From positions 1-64,000 of the forward strand of contig JAFYXN010000025.1 of assembly GCA_017546145.1 (NCBI GenBank): a DNA stretch of 64,000 nucleotides, read 5' to 3'. This DNA comes from Clostridia bacterium. GTDB lineage: Bacteria > Bacillota > Clostridia > Monoglobales > Monoglobaceae. Each line of letters begins with the position of its first letter. Position 1 is the first letter of the stretch. Below the pieces are notes generated by a model, which was not told the origin of the DNA, did not search any database, and saw only the letters and a list, made by a program, of their open reading frames with translations. The position numbers and the translations under genes were made by a program. Below, piece by piece: positions 15,492 to 23,889 of the stretch.

Positions 15492-16640
15492 TTAATACTC
15501 GTTTAAAATCTTTTTTATCTCCCAGATTATCTGATTAGAACGGTTATTGGGCGAATTGAGTGCATGCTGTGCATAGAAAAGACTTACCTTTTGCGGCCGG
15601 TCAATTGCAAGGTATGCACCGGCTGCTCCGCCCCAGCCAAAGTCGGTTGCAGGGCTTCCTTTTTTGGGGCAGCGCACACCAAGTCCGTAGTTATACAGTT
15701 CGTTCACATACTGGTCCTCTCTTACTCTGGGGATTGTCATCATGTCGATAGTTTCACGCTTTAGGATTATATCCCCCTTGCGAAGCGCCTCGGTAAATTT
15801 TATGTAGTCATCAACCGACGAAACGCAGCCTGCCCCGCCGCTTTCAAATTCCGCGCCAAGCTTGTATGTCTGAATTTCCTTGCCCACATTTTCAAAAAGG
15901 CTTGTCTGCTCATTATATCTATACTGCTCCGCCACTCTGTCAAGCTGGCTTTCGGGAAGGTTGAATGTAGAATCCTTCATGTCAAGCGGATTAAAAATAT
16001 TCTCCTTAACATACTGTCCAAAGCTCTTGCCCGAAACAACCTCAACAACCGCCGCCAGAACATCATGGCAAAGGCTGTAAGCATGGTTTGTTCCCGGTTC
16101 AAACAAGAGCGGCTCTTTTGCAAGATATTTTACAGTTTCTACTGTGGGGCATCTGCCGTCGGTTGCCTTACGTGCAAGCATAAGCTGCGGCGATACTGTA
16201 TCATAGGAAAAGCCACCTGTCATACAGAATAAATCCTTTATAGTAATGGGGTTTTTCGCCTTAACAACATTTTTCATATCGCCCTTTACCGACAGGTCAG
16301 AGAGGTTTATTCCATCAGTTGCCCCTGATGTTTTTGCGTCGCAGGCAACGTACATTGTTTCAAACTCAGGTATAAAATCCGAAAGCCTGTCCTCAAGTCT
16401 GAGTAGACCCTTCTCAAAAAGCTGAAGCGCCGCAGTGCAGGTTATCGGCTTAGAGCACGAATAAATATTATAAAGCTCCCTTCCGGTATGCCTGATTTTG
16501 TTTTCCGCATCAGCATAACCGCCCGAATGCCTTAAAACACACTCTCCGTCATAATAAATCACACAGTCAAAGCCCGGAAGCCCTGTATCCAAGAACGTAT
16601 CAAGAAATCCCTTCAGTTTATCAAAATTTTTTGTTGACAT
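15492..16640 (-). CDS. Serine hydrolase of the class C beta-lactamase fold
   Basis: 382 residues from the ATG at 16638-16640, chosen over an upstream in-frame start because of the homologous N-terminus. The SxxK motif is S61-C-S-K64 in YSCSKPITCTAALQLFEKG. The second motif region is YSLCHD rather than the usual YxN. There is no signal peptide, so it is probably cytoplasmic and more likely an esterase or peptidase than a drug-degrading beta-lactamase. The gene lies 20 bp after the HAD gene stop, probably in one operon. Substrate unknown. Confidence 0.85.
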   Translation of the reverse strand: MSTKNFDKLKGFLDTFLDTGLPGFDCVIYYDGECVLRHSGGYADAENKIRHTGRELYNIYSCSKPITCTAALQLFEKGLLRLEDRLSDFIPEFETMYVACDAKTSGATDGINLSDLSVKGDMKNVVKAKNPITIKDLFCMTGGFSYDTVSPQLMLARKATDGRCPTVETVKYLAKEPLLFEPGTNHAYSLCHDVLAAVVEVVSGKSFGQYVKENIFNPLDMKDSTFNLPESQLDRVAEQYRYNEQTSLFENVGKEIQTYKLGAEFESGGAGCVSSVDDYIKFTEALRKGDIILKRETIDMMTIPRVREDQYVNELYNYGLGVRCPKKGSPATDFGWGGAAGAYLAIDRPQKVSLFYAQHALNSPNNRSNQIIWEIKKILNEY

Positions 16641-16659
16641 AAAACCGCCCCCTGTACTT

Positions 16660-17304
16660 TTATAACTCAAACAACTCCGAAAAATCATTTATATAATAAT
16701 CACAAACGCTTTTTATCTCATCACAGTATTCCTCTGATGAGCTGTCATATACTCCGCAAACCTTCATTCCGGCATCCACCGCCGTTTTGTCGGCATTCAG
16801 GTTGTCGTCAAGAAACAATATCTCATTAACCGGCTTGCCAATTTTTTGCGCCGCCATTTTATAAATTTGCGGGTCTGCCTTTGTTGTCTTAAAATCGTCA
16901 CACGACCACACATTTGTAAAAAGGTCATAAATCCCCAGTCTTTTCAGGCACACATCCAAAACCAAATGGGGGCTTGCTGTCAAAACGTTAAGGTCTGCCC
17001 CCTGCTCCTTTAATCTTTTCAAACCCTCAACCACGTTTACTTTTGCTGCTATATTGTGCGCATATTCGTCATAGGCGTATTTGTTCATAAGCGCGATGAC
17101 CTCTGCTTCAGGCATTTTAAGCCCAAGGTGTTCGTTGTAATACTTTGCCGTTTTAGCATACCCCAAAGGCGTGATAATCTTTATAAGGTCGCTTGTGTAC
17201 GTTATGCCGTTTTCATCCAGTATCCTCAGCATAACCGATATATACGCAGGCATGGAATCAACAAGCGTTCCGTCAAAATCAAATAAATATGCAGTATATT
17301 TCAT
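16660..17304 (-). CDS. HAD-superfamily phosphatase, phosphoglycolate-phosphatase-like
   Basis: 214 residues. Motif I is DFDGTLVDS (nucleophile Asp9, acid Asp11), motif II NVLTASPH, motif III around Lys142, and motif IV FLDDNLNAD. A helical cap occurs between motifs I and II (subclass I). Such enzymes hydrolyse small phosphate esters; the substrate cannot be predicted. It heads a two-gene leftward unit with the serine hydrolase. Confidence 0.87.
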   Translation of the reverse strand: MKYTAYLFDFDGTLVDSMPAYISVMLRILDENGITYTSDLIKIITPLGYAKTAKYYNEHLGLKMPEAEVIALMNKYAYDEYAHNIAAKVNVVEGLKRLKEQGADLNVLTASPHLVLDVCLKRLGIYDLFTNVWSCDDFKTTKADPQIYKMAAQKIGKPVNEILFLDDNLNADKTAVDAGMKVCGVYDSSSEEYCDEIKSVCDYYINDFSELFEL

Positions 17305-17407
17305 AACCTACTCCCCTAAATTTAGGTTAACTTTAATTTAAATCATTATATCACTATATATTTTCTGCGTCAATTATTTGCCCCATAATTCCTTTAATTC
17401 CAATTAT

Positions 17408-17435
17408 TGTAACATTTCTGTAACATATCTGTAAC
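17408..17435 (+). promoter_or_regulatory. Triple WalR (YycF)-type box
   Basis: TGTAAC occurs three times, at 17408, 17419 and 17430, each 11 bp apart with 5-bp spacers. This fits the WalR consensus TGTWAH-N5-TGTWAH, extended by one half-site. The last half-site ends 18 bp before the -35 of the following promoter, a position suited to activation. The downstream gene encodes an NlpC/P60 wall hydrolase, the typical WalR target class. The sequence match is direct; regulator identity is inferred. Confidence 0.7.
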
Positions 17436-17453
17436 CGTAAAGTCAAGGAGGGG

Positions 17454-17482
17454 TTGACAAATTGGCTTTGTTGTTGTATAAT
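17454..17482 (+). promoter_or_regulatory. Sigma-A promoter of the NlpC/P60 gene
   Basis: Perfect TTGACA (17454-17459), 17-bp spacer, perfect TATAAT (17477-17482), giving a leader of about 70 nt before the TTG start at 17558. Confidence 0.85.
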
Positions 17483-17557
17483 GGCTTTTGTAAATGTTTA
17501 AAATTTTTAAGTATAGGAGGATAGCGGAAAACAGAAGATTTTGGAGGTAAATTAATT

Positions 17558-18241
17558 TTGCAGTATTTTAAGAGAGTTACAGCGATTTTTATCGCAGTTG
17601 TTATAGTTCTTTCTATGGCACTTACTGCCGTAGGAGCAGAGGACACAAAACGCCACGGGATTGTTACAGCATCGCTTCTCAATCTGCGTCAGGCGGCAAG
17701 CACAAATTCGGCTATTTTAGCACAAATTCCCAACGGCACAAGCGTTAATGTAATCAAGCTTGAATCCGGCTGGGCAAACGTCATCTACAACGGTACAACA
17801 GGTTATGTTTCGCTTGATTATCTCAAGATTATGAGCGGCGAAGCTCCTTCACGAAACGAAGCTGTTTCATCCAAGGGTCAGGCAATCGTAGAACTTGCCA
17901 AGAAGTACATAGGCACACCGTATGTTTACGGCGGTTCTTCGCCTTCAGGGTTTGACTGCAGCGGCTTTGTATATTATCTGTACAAAAGTATGGGTGTTAC
18001 CCTTAACCGCGTCGCAGCAGACCAGATGACCAACGGAACGTGGGTTCCCAAAAATGCACTTCAGCCCGGCGACATAGTCGGCTTTGCAAACCGCAGCGGC
18101 TATATTAACCACGTAGGAATTTATGCCGGCAACGGTATGATGATTCACTCACCGCAGACCGGCGAATATGTCAGATACGAAAGTATTGTTACCGGCAACT
18201 ACGCAAATCGCATTACCTGCGGAAGACGAATTTTTAACTAA
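17558..18241 (+). CDS. Secreted NlpC/P60 cell-wall endopeptidase with SH3 domain
   Basis: 227 residues. A signal peptide (about 1-27) is followed by a bacterial SH3 domain (about 34-90) and an NlpC/P60 (C40) domain (about 105-227). Catalytic residues are visible: Cys134 in FDCSGFVYYLY, His185 in NHVGIYAG, and His197 in MIHSPQ. It should cleave D-Glu-diamino-acid bonds in peptidoglycan stem peptides outside the cell, helping wall turnover or daughter separation. It starts at TTG with GGAGG 10 bases upstream. It stands as a single gene with a consensus promoter, a triple WalR-type box and its own terminator. Confidence 0.92.
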   Translation: MQYFKRVTAIFIAVVIVLSMALTAVGAEDTKRHGIVTASLLNLRQAASTNSAILAQIPNGTSVNVIKLESGWANVIYNGTTGYVSLDYLKIMSGEAPSRNEAVSSKGQAIVELAKKYIGTPYVYGGSSPSGFDCSGFVYYLYKSMGVTLNRVAADQMTNGTWVPKNALQPGDIVGFANRSGYINHVGIYAGNGMMIHSPQTGEYVRYESIVTGNYANRITCGRRIFN

Positions 18242-18248
18242 GCAACCC

Positions 18249-18289
18249 AAAAAGGCTGCCCGGGCAAATTGCCTTGGGACAGCCTTTTT
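18249..18289 (+). terminator. Terminator after the NlpC/P60 gene
   Basis: AAAAAGGCTG pairs with CAGCCTTTTT around an about 20-nt internal part, ending in a T run. It lies 8 bp after the stop codon. Confidence 0.85.
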
Positions 18290-18309
18290 AAATACAGGAT
18301 GTGATATAT

Positions 18310-19206
18310 ATGCCAAAACGCATTACGAAAAAAAGACTTTTTTACCTGCTGTGCGCGCTTGCGGCAGCCCTTGCCGCCGCAGCAACTTCAACTGTTCCGG
18401 ACACCCCCGAAAACCTGCTTTCTATAACCTTTATTGACGTGGGTCAAGGCGACTCTACCCTTATCCGAACACCCGAAGACATTACCCTTCTTATTGACGG
18501 CGGCGAATATGATGCGTATCAGGAAAGCCTTGCCCCCTTCCTTAGCAAAAACGGAATTTCCGATATTGACTATGCTCTTGTAAGCCATTATCACAGTGAC
18601 CACCTTGGCGGCATTTCAAAGCTTTTGGAAAAAAGCGCAATTGACACCCTGATTATTCCCGAATACGACGACAAAAACAATTCACGCGAGCGTCTTGTCA
18701 AAAAGGCGCAGCAAGCCTCTGTAAAAATTGAAGAGGTTTCGGCAGGCGACACAATAAATTTAGGTACCGAAAGCATTAAGGTTTCGGTGCTTCACCCAAA
18801 GGCAGGCGGTTTTTCCATTGAAAACGAAAACAGCAACTCAATTGTTCTAAGGCTTGACTGTTTTGACGAAACCTTTCTTTTAACCGGCGATTTAGAAGCC
18901 GACGCTGAGGCGTCCTTGATTAAAGAGTATGACCTTGAAGCAGATGTGCTGAAGGTAGGGCATCACGGCTCGTCGACCTCCACATCGGATGCATTTTTAG
19001 AGGCAGTTGACCCCACCTATGCCGTAATTGAGGCAGGCAAAAACAACCGTTACGGGCATCCGCATTACGAAGTTTTAGACCGTCTTGAAAACGACGACGT
19101 CAGGGTTTATCGCACTGACCTTGACGGAGATATTACCTTTAAGGTATCCGAAAACGGAATAGAATCAATCAGCACAGAAAGGGGGGTGCAGTCTAATGGA
19201 AATTAA
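18310..19206 (+). CDS. Exported MBL-fold hydrolase, ComEC C-terminal-domain-like
   Basis: 298 residues from the ATG at 18310, preceded by AGGATGTG. One N-terminal hydrophobic segment (about 8-27) is either a signal or an anchor. The metallo-beta-lactamase domain holds H93-x-H95-x-D97-H98 (SHYHSDHLGG), TGDLEADAE and VGHHGSST. The start FIDVGQGDS is typical of the DNA-internalisation ComEC C-terminal family. Free-standing proteins of this type may be extracytoplasmic nucleases or phosphodiesterases; a competence role is not shown. The end overlaps holA by 11 bp. Confidence 0.87.
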   Translation: MPKRITKKRLFYLLCALAAALAAAATSTVPDTPENLLSITFIDVGQGDSTLIRTPEDITLLIDGGEYDAYQESLAPFLSKNGISDIDYALVSHYHSDHLGGISKLLEKSAIDTLIIPEYDDKNNSRERLVKKAQQASVKIEEVSAGDTINLGTESIKVSVLHPKAGGFSIENENSNSIVLRLDCFDETFLLTGDLEADAEASLIKEYDLEADVLKVGHHGSSTSTSDAFLEAVDPTYAVIEAGKNNRYGHPHYEVLDRLENDDVRVYRTDLDGDITFKVSENGIESISTERGVQSNGN

Positions 19207-20206
19207 AGAGCTTGACAGCCAACTTTCATCAGGAAAAATCGGCAATCTGTATTTTTTCTATGGTAGTGAGCAGTTTCTTATGGAGCACAAAATAAAATCT
19301 ATTAAGAAGCGCCTTATCTCGGACGACTTTGCCGAGCTGAACTTCACACGGCTTGACGGCAAAAAGACCTCTGCTTCAGACATCGCGCGCGAGGTTATGG
19401 CAGTTCCCGCCATGGCAGACAAACGCATGGTGGTTGTCCGTGACAGCGGCATCTTTGGCAATGCCAAGACAAGGGACTTTAAGGAGGTCTGTGAGCTTTT
19501 GGCAGACCTGCCCGACTACTTGTGCCTTATTTTTACCGAGGCAGATTTCGACAAAAAGAAGGAAAAGAACCTTGATATATTCAAAAAGTGCGGTGCAATT
19601 GTGAAGTTTGACCCGCTTCCCCCAACACAATTAGAGCGATGGCTGGAAAAGCTTTTTGAAGACAAGGGAAAGTCTGTTCTTCAGCGCGAGCTTTCATCCA
19701 TGATAAACCTTTGCGGACAAAGCATGGCAACCCTTTTTAACGAATACAACAAGCTTTTGAGTTTTGTGGGCGAGCGCACAAAAATTACCGCCGAGGACAT
19801 TGCAGCCGTTGTTTCAAAGTCTACCGAAACCCGTATTTTTGAAGTAATTGACAACATTGCCGCAGGCAAATCAAAGGGTGTCTTTGACGAGCTTAATGCT
19901 ATGCGGCAGTCCGGCGAGAATCCGACAACAATTATGTCGCTTATTACCTCCCGGCTAAGCGAGCTGCTCATGGTCAAGCAGCTGCTTTGTGACAAGCTGA
20001 GTCAGGATAAAATTGCCGAATATTTTGAGCCGCGCAAGCCTGCGTTTGTAGTAAACAAGCTTGCCGACCAAAGCAAGCGGTTCAGCGAGGAATACCTGAT
20101 AGAAATGACCCTTAAAGGCCCCGAATATACTGCCGCCGTGCGGTCAGGCTTGCTTGACAAGTGGGTAGCCGTTGAAATGTATGCAAGCACTCTTCTTAAA
20201 AAGTAA
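19196..20206 (+). CDS. holA: DNA polymerase III delta subunit
   Basis: 336 residues, typical length. The N-terminal AAA+-like region begins with LYFFYGSEQFLMEHKIKSIK, and the later part holds the clamp-loader collar helices (about 210-336). Delta opens the beta sliding clamp in the clamp-loader complex. Start ATG with GGGGGGTGC upstream, overlapping the MBL gene, which indicates translational coupling. A perfect terminator follows. Confidence 0.93.
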   Translation: MEIKELDSQLSSGKIGNLYFFYGSEQFLMEHKIKSIKKRLISDDFAELNFTRLDGKKTSASDIAREVMAVPAMADKRMVVVRDSGIFGNAKTRDFKEVCELLADLPDYLCLIFTEADFDKKKEKNLDIFKKCGAIVKFDPLPPTQLERWLEKLFEDKGKSVLQRELSSMINLCGQSMATLFNEYNKLLSFVGERTKITAEDIAAVVSKSTETRIFEVIDNIAAGKSKGVFDELNAMRQSGENPTTIMSLITSRLSELLMVKQLLCDKLSQDKIAEYFEPRKPAFVVNKLADQSKRFSEEYLIEMTLKGPEYTAAVRSGLLDKWVAVEMYASTLLKK

Positions 20207-20250
20207 TTTCGACAGTATTTTCTTGACCTTAATCAACATATAATATACAA

Positions 20251-20281
20251 TTAACGGGCAGGAATATTTCCTGCCCGTTAA
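20251..20281. terminator. Bidirectional terminator between holA and the SOD-like gene
   Basis: Perfect 14-bp inverted repeat TTAACGGGCAGGAA with its complement around TAT, between converging genes. T-rich flanks are modest. Confidence 0.8.
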
Positions 20282-20315
20282 TTTATAAAGCTCTGCAACA
20301 TAAATGTATTCTATA

Positions 20316-20804
20316 TCATATTGTTGGCAGCTGTGGCAACACTTCCTCAATAACTCCGCACGCAATGCGCTTGCCGCCTGCTGACGGCTGTGTTCTGTAA
20401 TCGTCAGGCGACTGATGTATCATTACCGACCTGCCGATTACATCCTCGGGGAAAAACCGGTTTGTAAAAAACAGCATCTTTGCTGTTCCGCTGTTTGAAA
20501 ACAGTACAGGAAAGTCCCCGGCATGGTTGCCGTGAGGCTCGCCGTCCGGATTCCAATGCCCGCCGGCTGCCATAAACGGTGTGTCGCTATAGACGCTGCC
20601 ACAAGTCCCCGACTCGTGGATATGAAAAGCAAACGGACCAACCTGAGGTGAGTTGCCAAGCTCCTGACTGAAGTCCGGCAGTCCAAAAATTTCTGCCTCT
20701 ACCCAGCTTCCGTCAGCTATTTTTAAAAACTTCACCGTCCCATGCACCTCCGGCGCAATACTGCTGCCACGGACATGGGCGATTGCATCATACACTCTAA
20801 GCAT
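20316..20804 (-). CDS. Cu/Zn superoxide dismutase-family protein without export signal
   Basis: 162 residues. The metal ligands of the family are present: H61-x-H63 (FHIHESGTC), H83 (GGHWNPDG), H91 and H94 (HGNHAGD) with D97, and H130 (MIHQSPDDY). The disulfide pair C68/C149 and an active-site-like Arg (GGKRIACG) are also there. There is no signal peptide, unlike most bacterial Cu/Zn-SODs; YojM-type proteins in Firmicutes can lack activity when ligands are missing, but here they appear intact. It may dispose of superoxide or bind metal in the cytoplasm of an anaerobe. Confidence 0.87.
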   Translation of the reverse strand: MLRVYDAIAHVRGSSIAPEVHGTVKFLKIADGSWVEAEIFGLPDFSQELGNSPQVGPFAFHIHESGTCGSVYSDTPFMAAGGHWNPDGEPHGNHAGDFPVLFSNSGTAKMLFFTNRFFPEDVIGRSVMIHQSPDDYRTQPSAGGKRIACGVIEEVLPQLPTI

Positions 20805-20886
20805 ACTTATGTACTCCCTCCCACTATGTTATTTCAGTATATATATTATGTAAAAACCATCTAAACGTGAAAGGCGGTAGAAACAG

Positions 20887-22647
20887 ATGACAAAAACAAT
20901 AAAAGCATTGTGCGTGGTTTTGGGTCTGATTTGCACCCTTCAGACATTTATTCCGGCAAAGGGCGAAAACGTATCAGCGGAAACCGATACCTTAAAGGGG
21001 GTGTGGGCAGCAACGGTTTTCTCTCTTGACTACCCCGCCTCGCCTACAACCAATGCCGATACCCTCCGTGCTGATGCCGACAGGCTTATACAAAGCGTCG
21101 AGCAGCTTGGCTATAACACGCTCTTTTTTCAGGTTCGCCCTGCATCCGACGCATTCTACAAATCAGAAATCTTTCCATGGTCAAAATACCTTTCGGGAAG
21201 TCAGGGTCTTGCCCCTGAAAACGGCTTTGACCCGCTTGAATATATTACACAAATCGCACACAAAAAGGGCATAAGCGTCCACGCATGGATAAACCCCTAC
21301 CGCGTTACCGCATCCGAAAAAGACCTCGACACGCAAACAGACCAAAGTATAGCAAAAAAATATCCGACCTTGGTTGTCAAAAACAGCGACGGCAAGCTGT
21401 ACCTGAACCCCGGCGAGCCGGAGTCAAACCGCCTTGTAATTGACGGCGTGCTTGAAATTGTCAGAAATTACAAAATTGACGGAATACATATTGATGACTA
21501 TTTTTACCCCTCGGGCGCATTCCCCGACAGCGAAACCTTTACCAAATACGGCGGCAAGTTCAGCGACATAGGCGATTGGCGCCGAAGCAACACCACCGCA
21601 CTGATACGCAGTCTTCGCGATGCAATTAAGAACGAAAATAAAAATATTATCTTTTCGGTAAGTCCCTGCGGAATTTGGGCAAACAAAAAAAGCAACCCCG
21701 ACGGCAGCGACACCTCCGGCATCCAAAGCTATTACGACTACTATGCCGACACACGGCTTTGGGTCAGGGAAGAGCTTGTCGACATTATTCTGCCTCAGAT
21801 TTACTGGAACATAGGCTACCACACCGCGGACTTTGAAAAGCTTGCAAAATGGTGGAACGACACCGTAGACGGCACAGATGTCCGACTTTGCATTGGTCAG
21901 GCGGCTTACAGAGCAGCCGAGGACACCGACCCTGCCTCGGCATGGTACGGCGACAAGGGCAAGGCCGAGCTTCAGGCTCAATCAAATCTTCTGAATTCAC
22001 TTGAAGGTGTATCAGGCTACTCTCACTACCGATTGGGAAGCATAACAAGCAGCCCCGCGCTCTCGGAATTTATAACCAATCTCAACACCGAAAAGCTGCG
22101 CAGCTTCACCGATACCGCAGAATACCCTTGGGCAGAGGACGCAATTGAGCGTCTGCACGCAAAGGGGATTGTCAATGGCATGGGCGACGGTACCTTTGGC
22201 TGTGCAAGGCAGGTCAGCCGCGCAGATTTTACCATTATGCTGGTTCGCCTTACCAAACAGAATGTACCCTTTACCGAAAACTTCGCCGATGTTACCGAGG
22301 ACAAATACTATTATAAAGAAATCGGAATTGCAAAAGCCTTAGGCTATGCCTCGGGCAGAGAGAATAACATATTTGACCCCGCAGGAAATATAACACGCGA
22401 GGATATGGCAACCCTTGTCTATCGTGTGCTTACAAAGGAAGGCAAAATCCGCAAGGAAGACCCCCAAAATCTGTACAAAAAATTCCCTGACGCGCATGAG
22501 ATTTCAGAGTATGCCCTCGAAGCCGTAGTCGCAATGGTCGAAAGCGGCTACCTCAGCGGCTACGAAACAGGTGAATTTAAACCTAAAGGTCTTGCCACAA
22601 GAGCCGAAACGGCAGTGCTGCTGGACAGAATTTTGCAAAAAAGATAA
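20887..22647 (+). CDS. S-layer-anchored glycosyl hydrolase-like protein (GHL10/DUF187)
   Basis: 586 residues. A signal peptide (about 1-33) is followed by a GHL10 TIM-barrel domain (about 40-385). The domain begins with GVWAATVFSLDYP and carries FQVRPASDAFYKSEI, WINPYR, GIHIDDYFYP and LPQIYWNIG. Three SLH modules follow (about 400-445, 455-510 and 525-582), for instance YPWAEDAIERLHAKGIVNGM and FDPAGNITREDMATLVYRVL. SLH modules bind pyruvylated wall polymer, so the enzyme sits on the cell surface. The catalytic Asp/Glu and substrate are not established; peptidoglycan or glycan cleavage is plausible. It is a monocistronic gene with a strong terminator. Confidence 0.9.
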   Translation: MTKTIKALCVVLGLICTLQTFIPAKGENVSAETDTLKGVWAATVFSLDYPASPTTNADTLRADADRLIQSVEQLGYNTLFFQVRPASDAFYKSEIFPWSKYLSGSQGLAPENGFDPLEYITQIAHKKGISVHAWINPYRVTASEKDLDTQTDQSIAKKYPTLVVKNSDGKLYLNPGEPESNRLVIDGVLEIVRNYKIDGIHIDDYFYPSGAFPDSETFTKYGGKFSDIGDWRRSNTTALIRSLRDAIKNENKNIIFSVSPCGIWANKKSNPDGSDTSGIQSYYDYYADTRLWVREELVDIILPQIYWNIGYHTADFEKLAKWWNDTVDGTDVRLCIGQAAYRAAEDTDPASAWYGDKGKAELQAQSNLLNSLEGVSGYSHYRLGSITSSPALSEFITNLNTEKLRSFTDTAEYPWAEDAIERLHAKGIVNGMGDGTFGCARQVSRADFTIMLVRLTKQNVPFTENFADVTEDKYYYKEIGIAKALGYASGRENNIFDPAGNITREDMATLVYRVLTKEGKIRKEDPQNLYKKFPDAHEISEYALEAVVAMVESGYLSGYETGEFKPKGLATRAETAVLLDRILQKR

Positions 22648-22650
22648 CAG

Positions 22651-22686
22651 AAAAACCGTTATCGGGAAAACCCGATAACGGTTTTT
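22651..22686. terminator. Terminator after the SLH glycosidase gene
   Basis: Perfect 16-bp stem AAAAACCGTTATCGGG with its complement around AAAA, ending in T5. Confidence 0.92.
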
Positions 22687-22715
22687 ATAATTCTGAACGC
22701 TCAAAATGATAAAAC

Positions 22716-22841
22716 GGGTCGATGCCGGAGTGTAAAAAACAATTCGGTGAATTGTTTTTAGCGTAGGATTGCAAAATACGAGAGTATTTTGCTGTTAGGA
22801 GGAAAATTCGTAAGATTTTCAACACAAGATTGCATCGACCC
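22716..22841. repeat. 126-bp palindromic element with internal hairpins
   Basis: The outer arms are GGGTCGATGC (22716-22725) and GCATCGACCC (22832-22841). Inside are three hairpins: ACAATTC/GAATTGT, GCAAAATAC/GTATTTTGC and GAAAAT/ATTTTC. The right end continues CCTAC, like the short GGGGCGATG...CATCGCCCC palindromes in the next three intergenic gaps. It sits between the converging SLH-glycosidase and prmA genes. It resembles a miniature mobile or repeat element and has no coding capacity. Confidence 0.75.
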
Positions 22842-22850
22842 CTACTATTT

Positions 22851-23804
22851 TTACAGTCCCTTGGTCGCGGTAAATGCTGCCCACTCATTCATAACTCTTT
22901 CTTCTTTTATTTTAAGTCCGGCATCTTCCAAAACCTTTCTGACCTCGTCTTTGCGTTCGATTATAATTCCCGAACAGATAAACACGCCGTCGTCCTTCAT
23001 AAAGTTCTTTACAAATCCCGACAGGTTAATGATTACGTCGGCTACAATATTGGCAAGGACAATATCATACTTCCTTTCAGAAAGCTTTTGGCAAAGCTGC
23101 TTGTCGGTTGTAATATCCCCGGCATAGCCGTGATAAATGTCCTTTGGCAAGTTGTTCAGAGCAAGGTTTGAATACGCCGTTTCAACCGCCATAGGGTCAA
23201 TATCAACCGCCACCGCGTCCTTTGCGCCAAGCAGCAGAGCAATAACCGACAGTATACCCGAGCCGCAGCCCAAATCAAGAACGCTGTCGCCTGTGCTCAG
23301 CGCCTTTTCAATCTCCTCAATACACATTTTTGTGCTTTCGTGCGAGCCTGTGCCAAAGCTTACCCCCGGATTAATAACAAACTTTACACGGTCTGTTTCG
23401 GGGACGTTCTCCTCCCACTCAGGAACTATAAGCACCTTTTTGCCGATTTCCAGCGGCTTAAAATACTGCTTCCAGTTCTCTGACCAGTCCTCGTCCTTCA
23501 TATTCTCGGTGTGGAACATAGTGTTCGGGATATTCAGTGCCGATACCGCCGTCTTGACTTTTTCAAGCTGCGCTTTGCCCTCTGCGTCATCGCTTAAATA
23601 AACCGTAATGCAGCTGTCCGCAGTTTTCAGACGTTCAAGCTCTTCGTCAACATAGTCCCAGTATTTGCGGTTGTTTTCAAGAAACTCCTTAAAGTCGTCC
23701 TTGTCACTTATTTCAATACCGGTTATGTCCATATCGTAAAGCACTCCGCAGATGGGGTCAATTCCTTCGCCTGTGGTTGTTATCTTTAGTTGTATCCAAT
23801 TCAT
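22851..23804 (-). CDS. prmA: Ribosomal protein L11 methyltransferase
   Basis: 317 residues. The N-terminal L11-recognition region is about 1-100. The SAM motif I is VLDLGCGSGILSVIALLLGA, preceded by FGTGSHESTKMC, and the later motif LANIVADVI is present. PrmA trimethylates lysines and the N-terminus of ribosomal protein L11. It follows dnaJ on the same strand, a common arrangement in Clostridia, with an 85-bp gap that holds a small palindrome. Confidence 0.94.
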   Translation of the reverse strand: MNWIQLKITTTGEGIDPICGVLYDMDITGIEISDKDDFKEFLENNRKYWDYVDEELERLKTADSCITVYLSDDAEGKAQLEKVKTAVSALNIPNTMFHTENMKDEDWSENWKQYFKPLEIGKKVLIVPEWEENVPETDRVKFVINPGVSFGTGSHESTKMCIEEIEKALSTGDSVLDLGCGSGILSVIALLLGAKDAVAVDIDPMAVETAYSNLALNNLPKDIYHGYAGDITTDKQLCQKLSERKYDIVLANIVADVIINLSGFVKNFMKDDGVFICSGIIIERKDEVRKVLEDAGLKIKEERVMNEWAAFTATKGL

Positions 23805-23853
23805 AAAAAATTCTCTCCCTGAATAAGGTCGGTCAAAAATTCCCGATATATAT

Positions 23854-23880
23854 GTAGGGGGCGATGCCTACATCGCCCCG
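23854..23880. repeat. Short GC-rich palindrome between prmA and dnaJ
   Basis: GTAGGGGGCGATG and CATCGCCCC around CCTA. One of four similar units in this gene cluster (also at 25063, 25112 and 27046). Confidence 0.85.
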
Positions 23881-23889
23881 AAAATTTTC

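Noticed and set aside
15492-16640. Secreted beta-lactamase for drug resistance
   Set aside because: No signal peptide and an altered second motif (YSLCHD rather than YxN) argue for an intracellular hydrolase of the same fold.
17295-17345. Iron-box site upstream of the HAD gene
   Set aside because: CCTAAATTTAGG there lacks the TTAG-N6-CTAA spacing of the feo sites and the gene has no link to iron.
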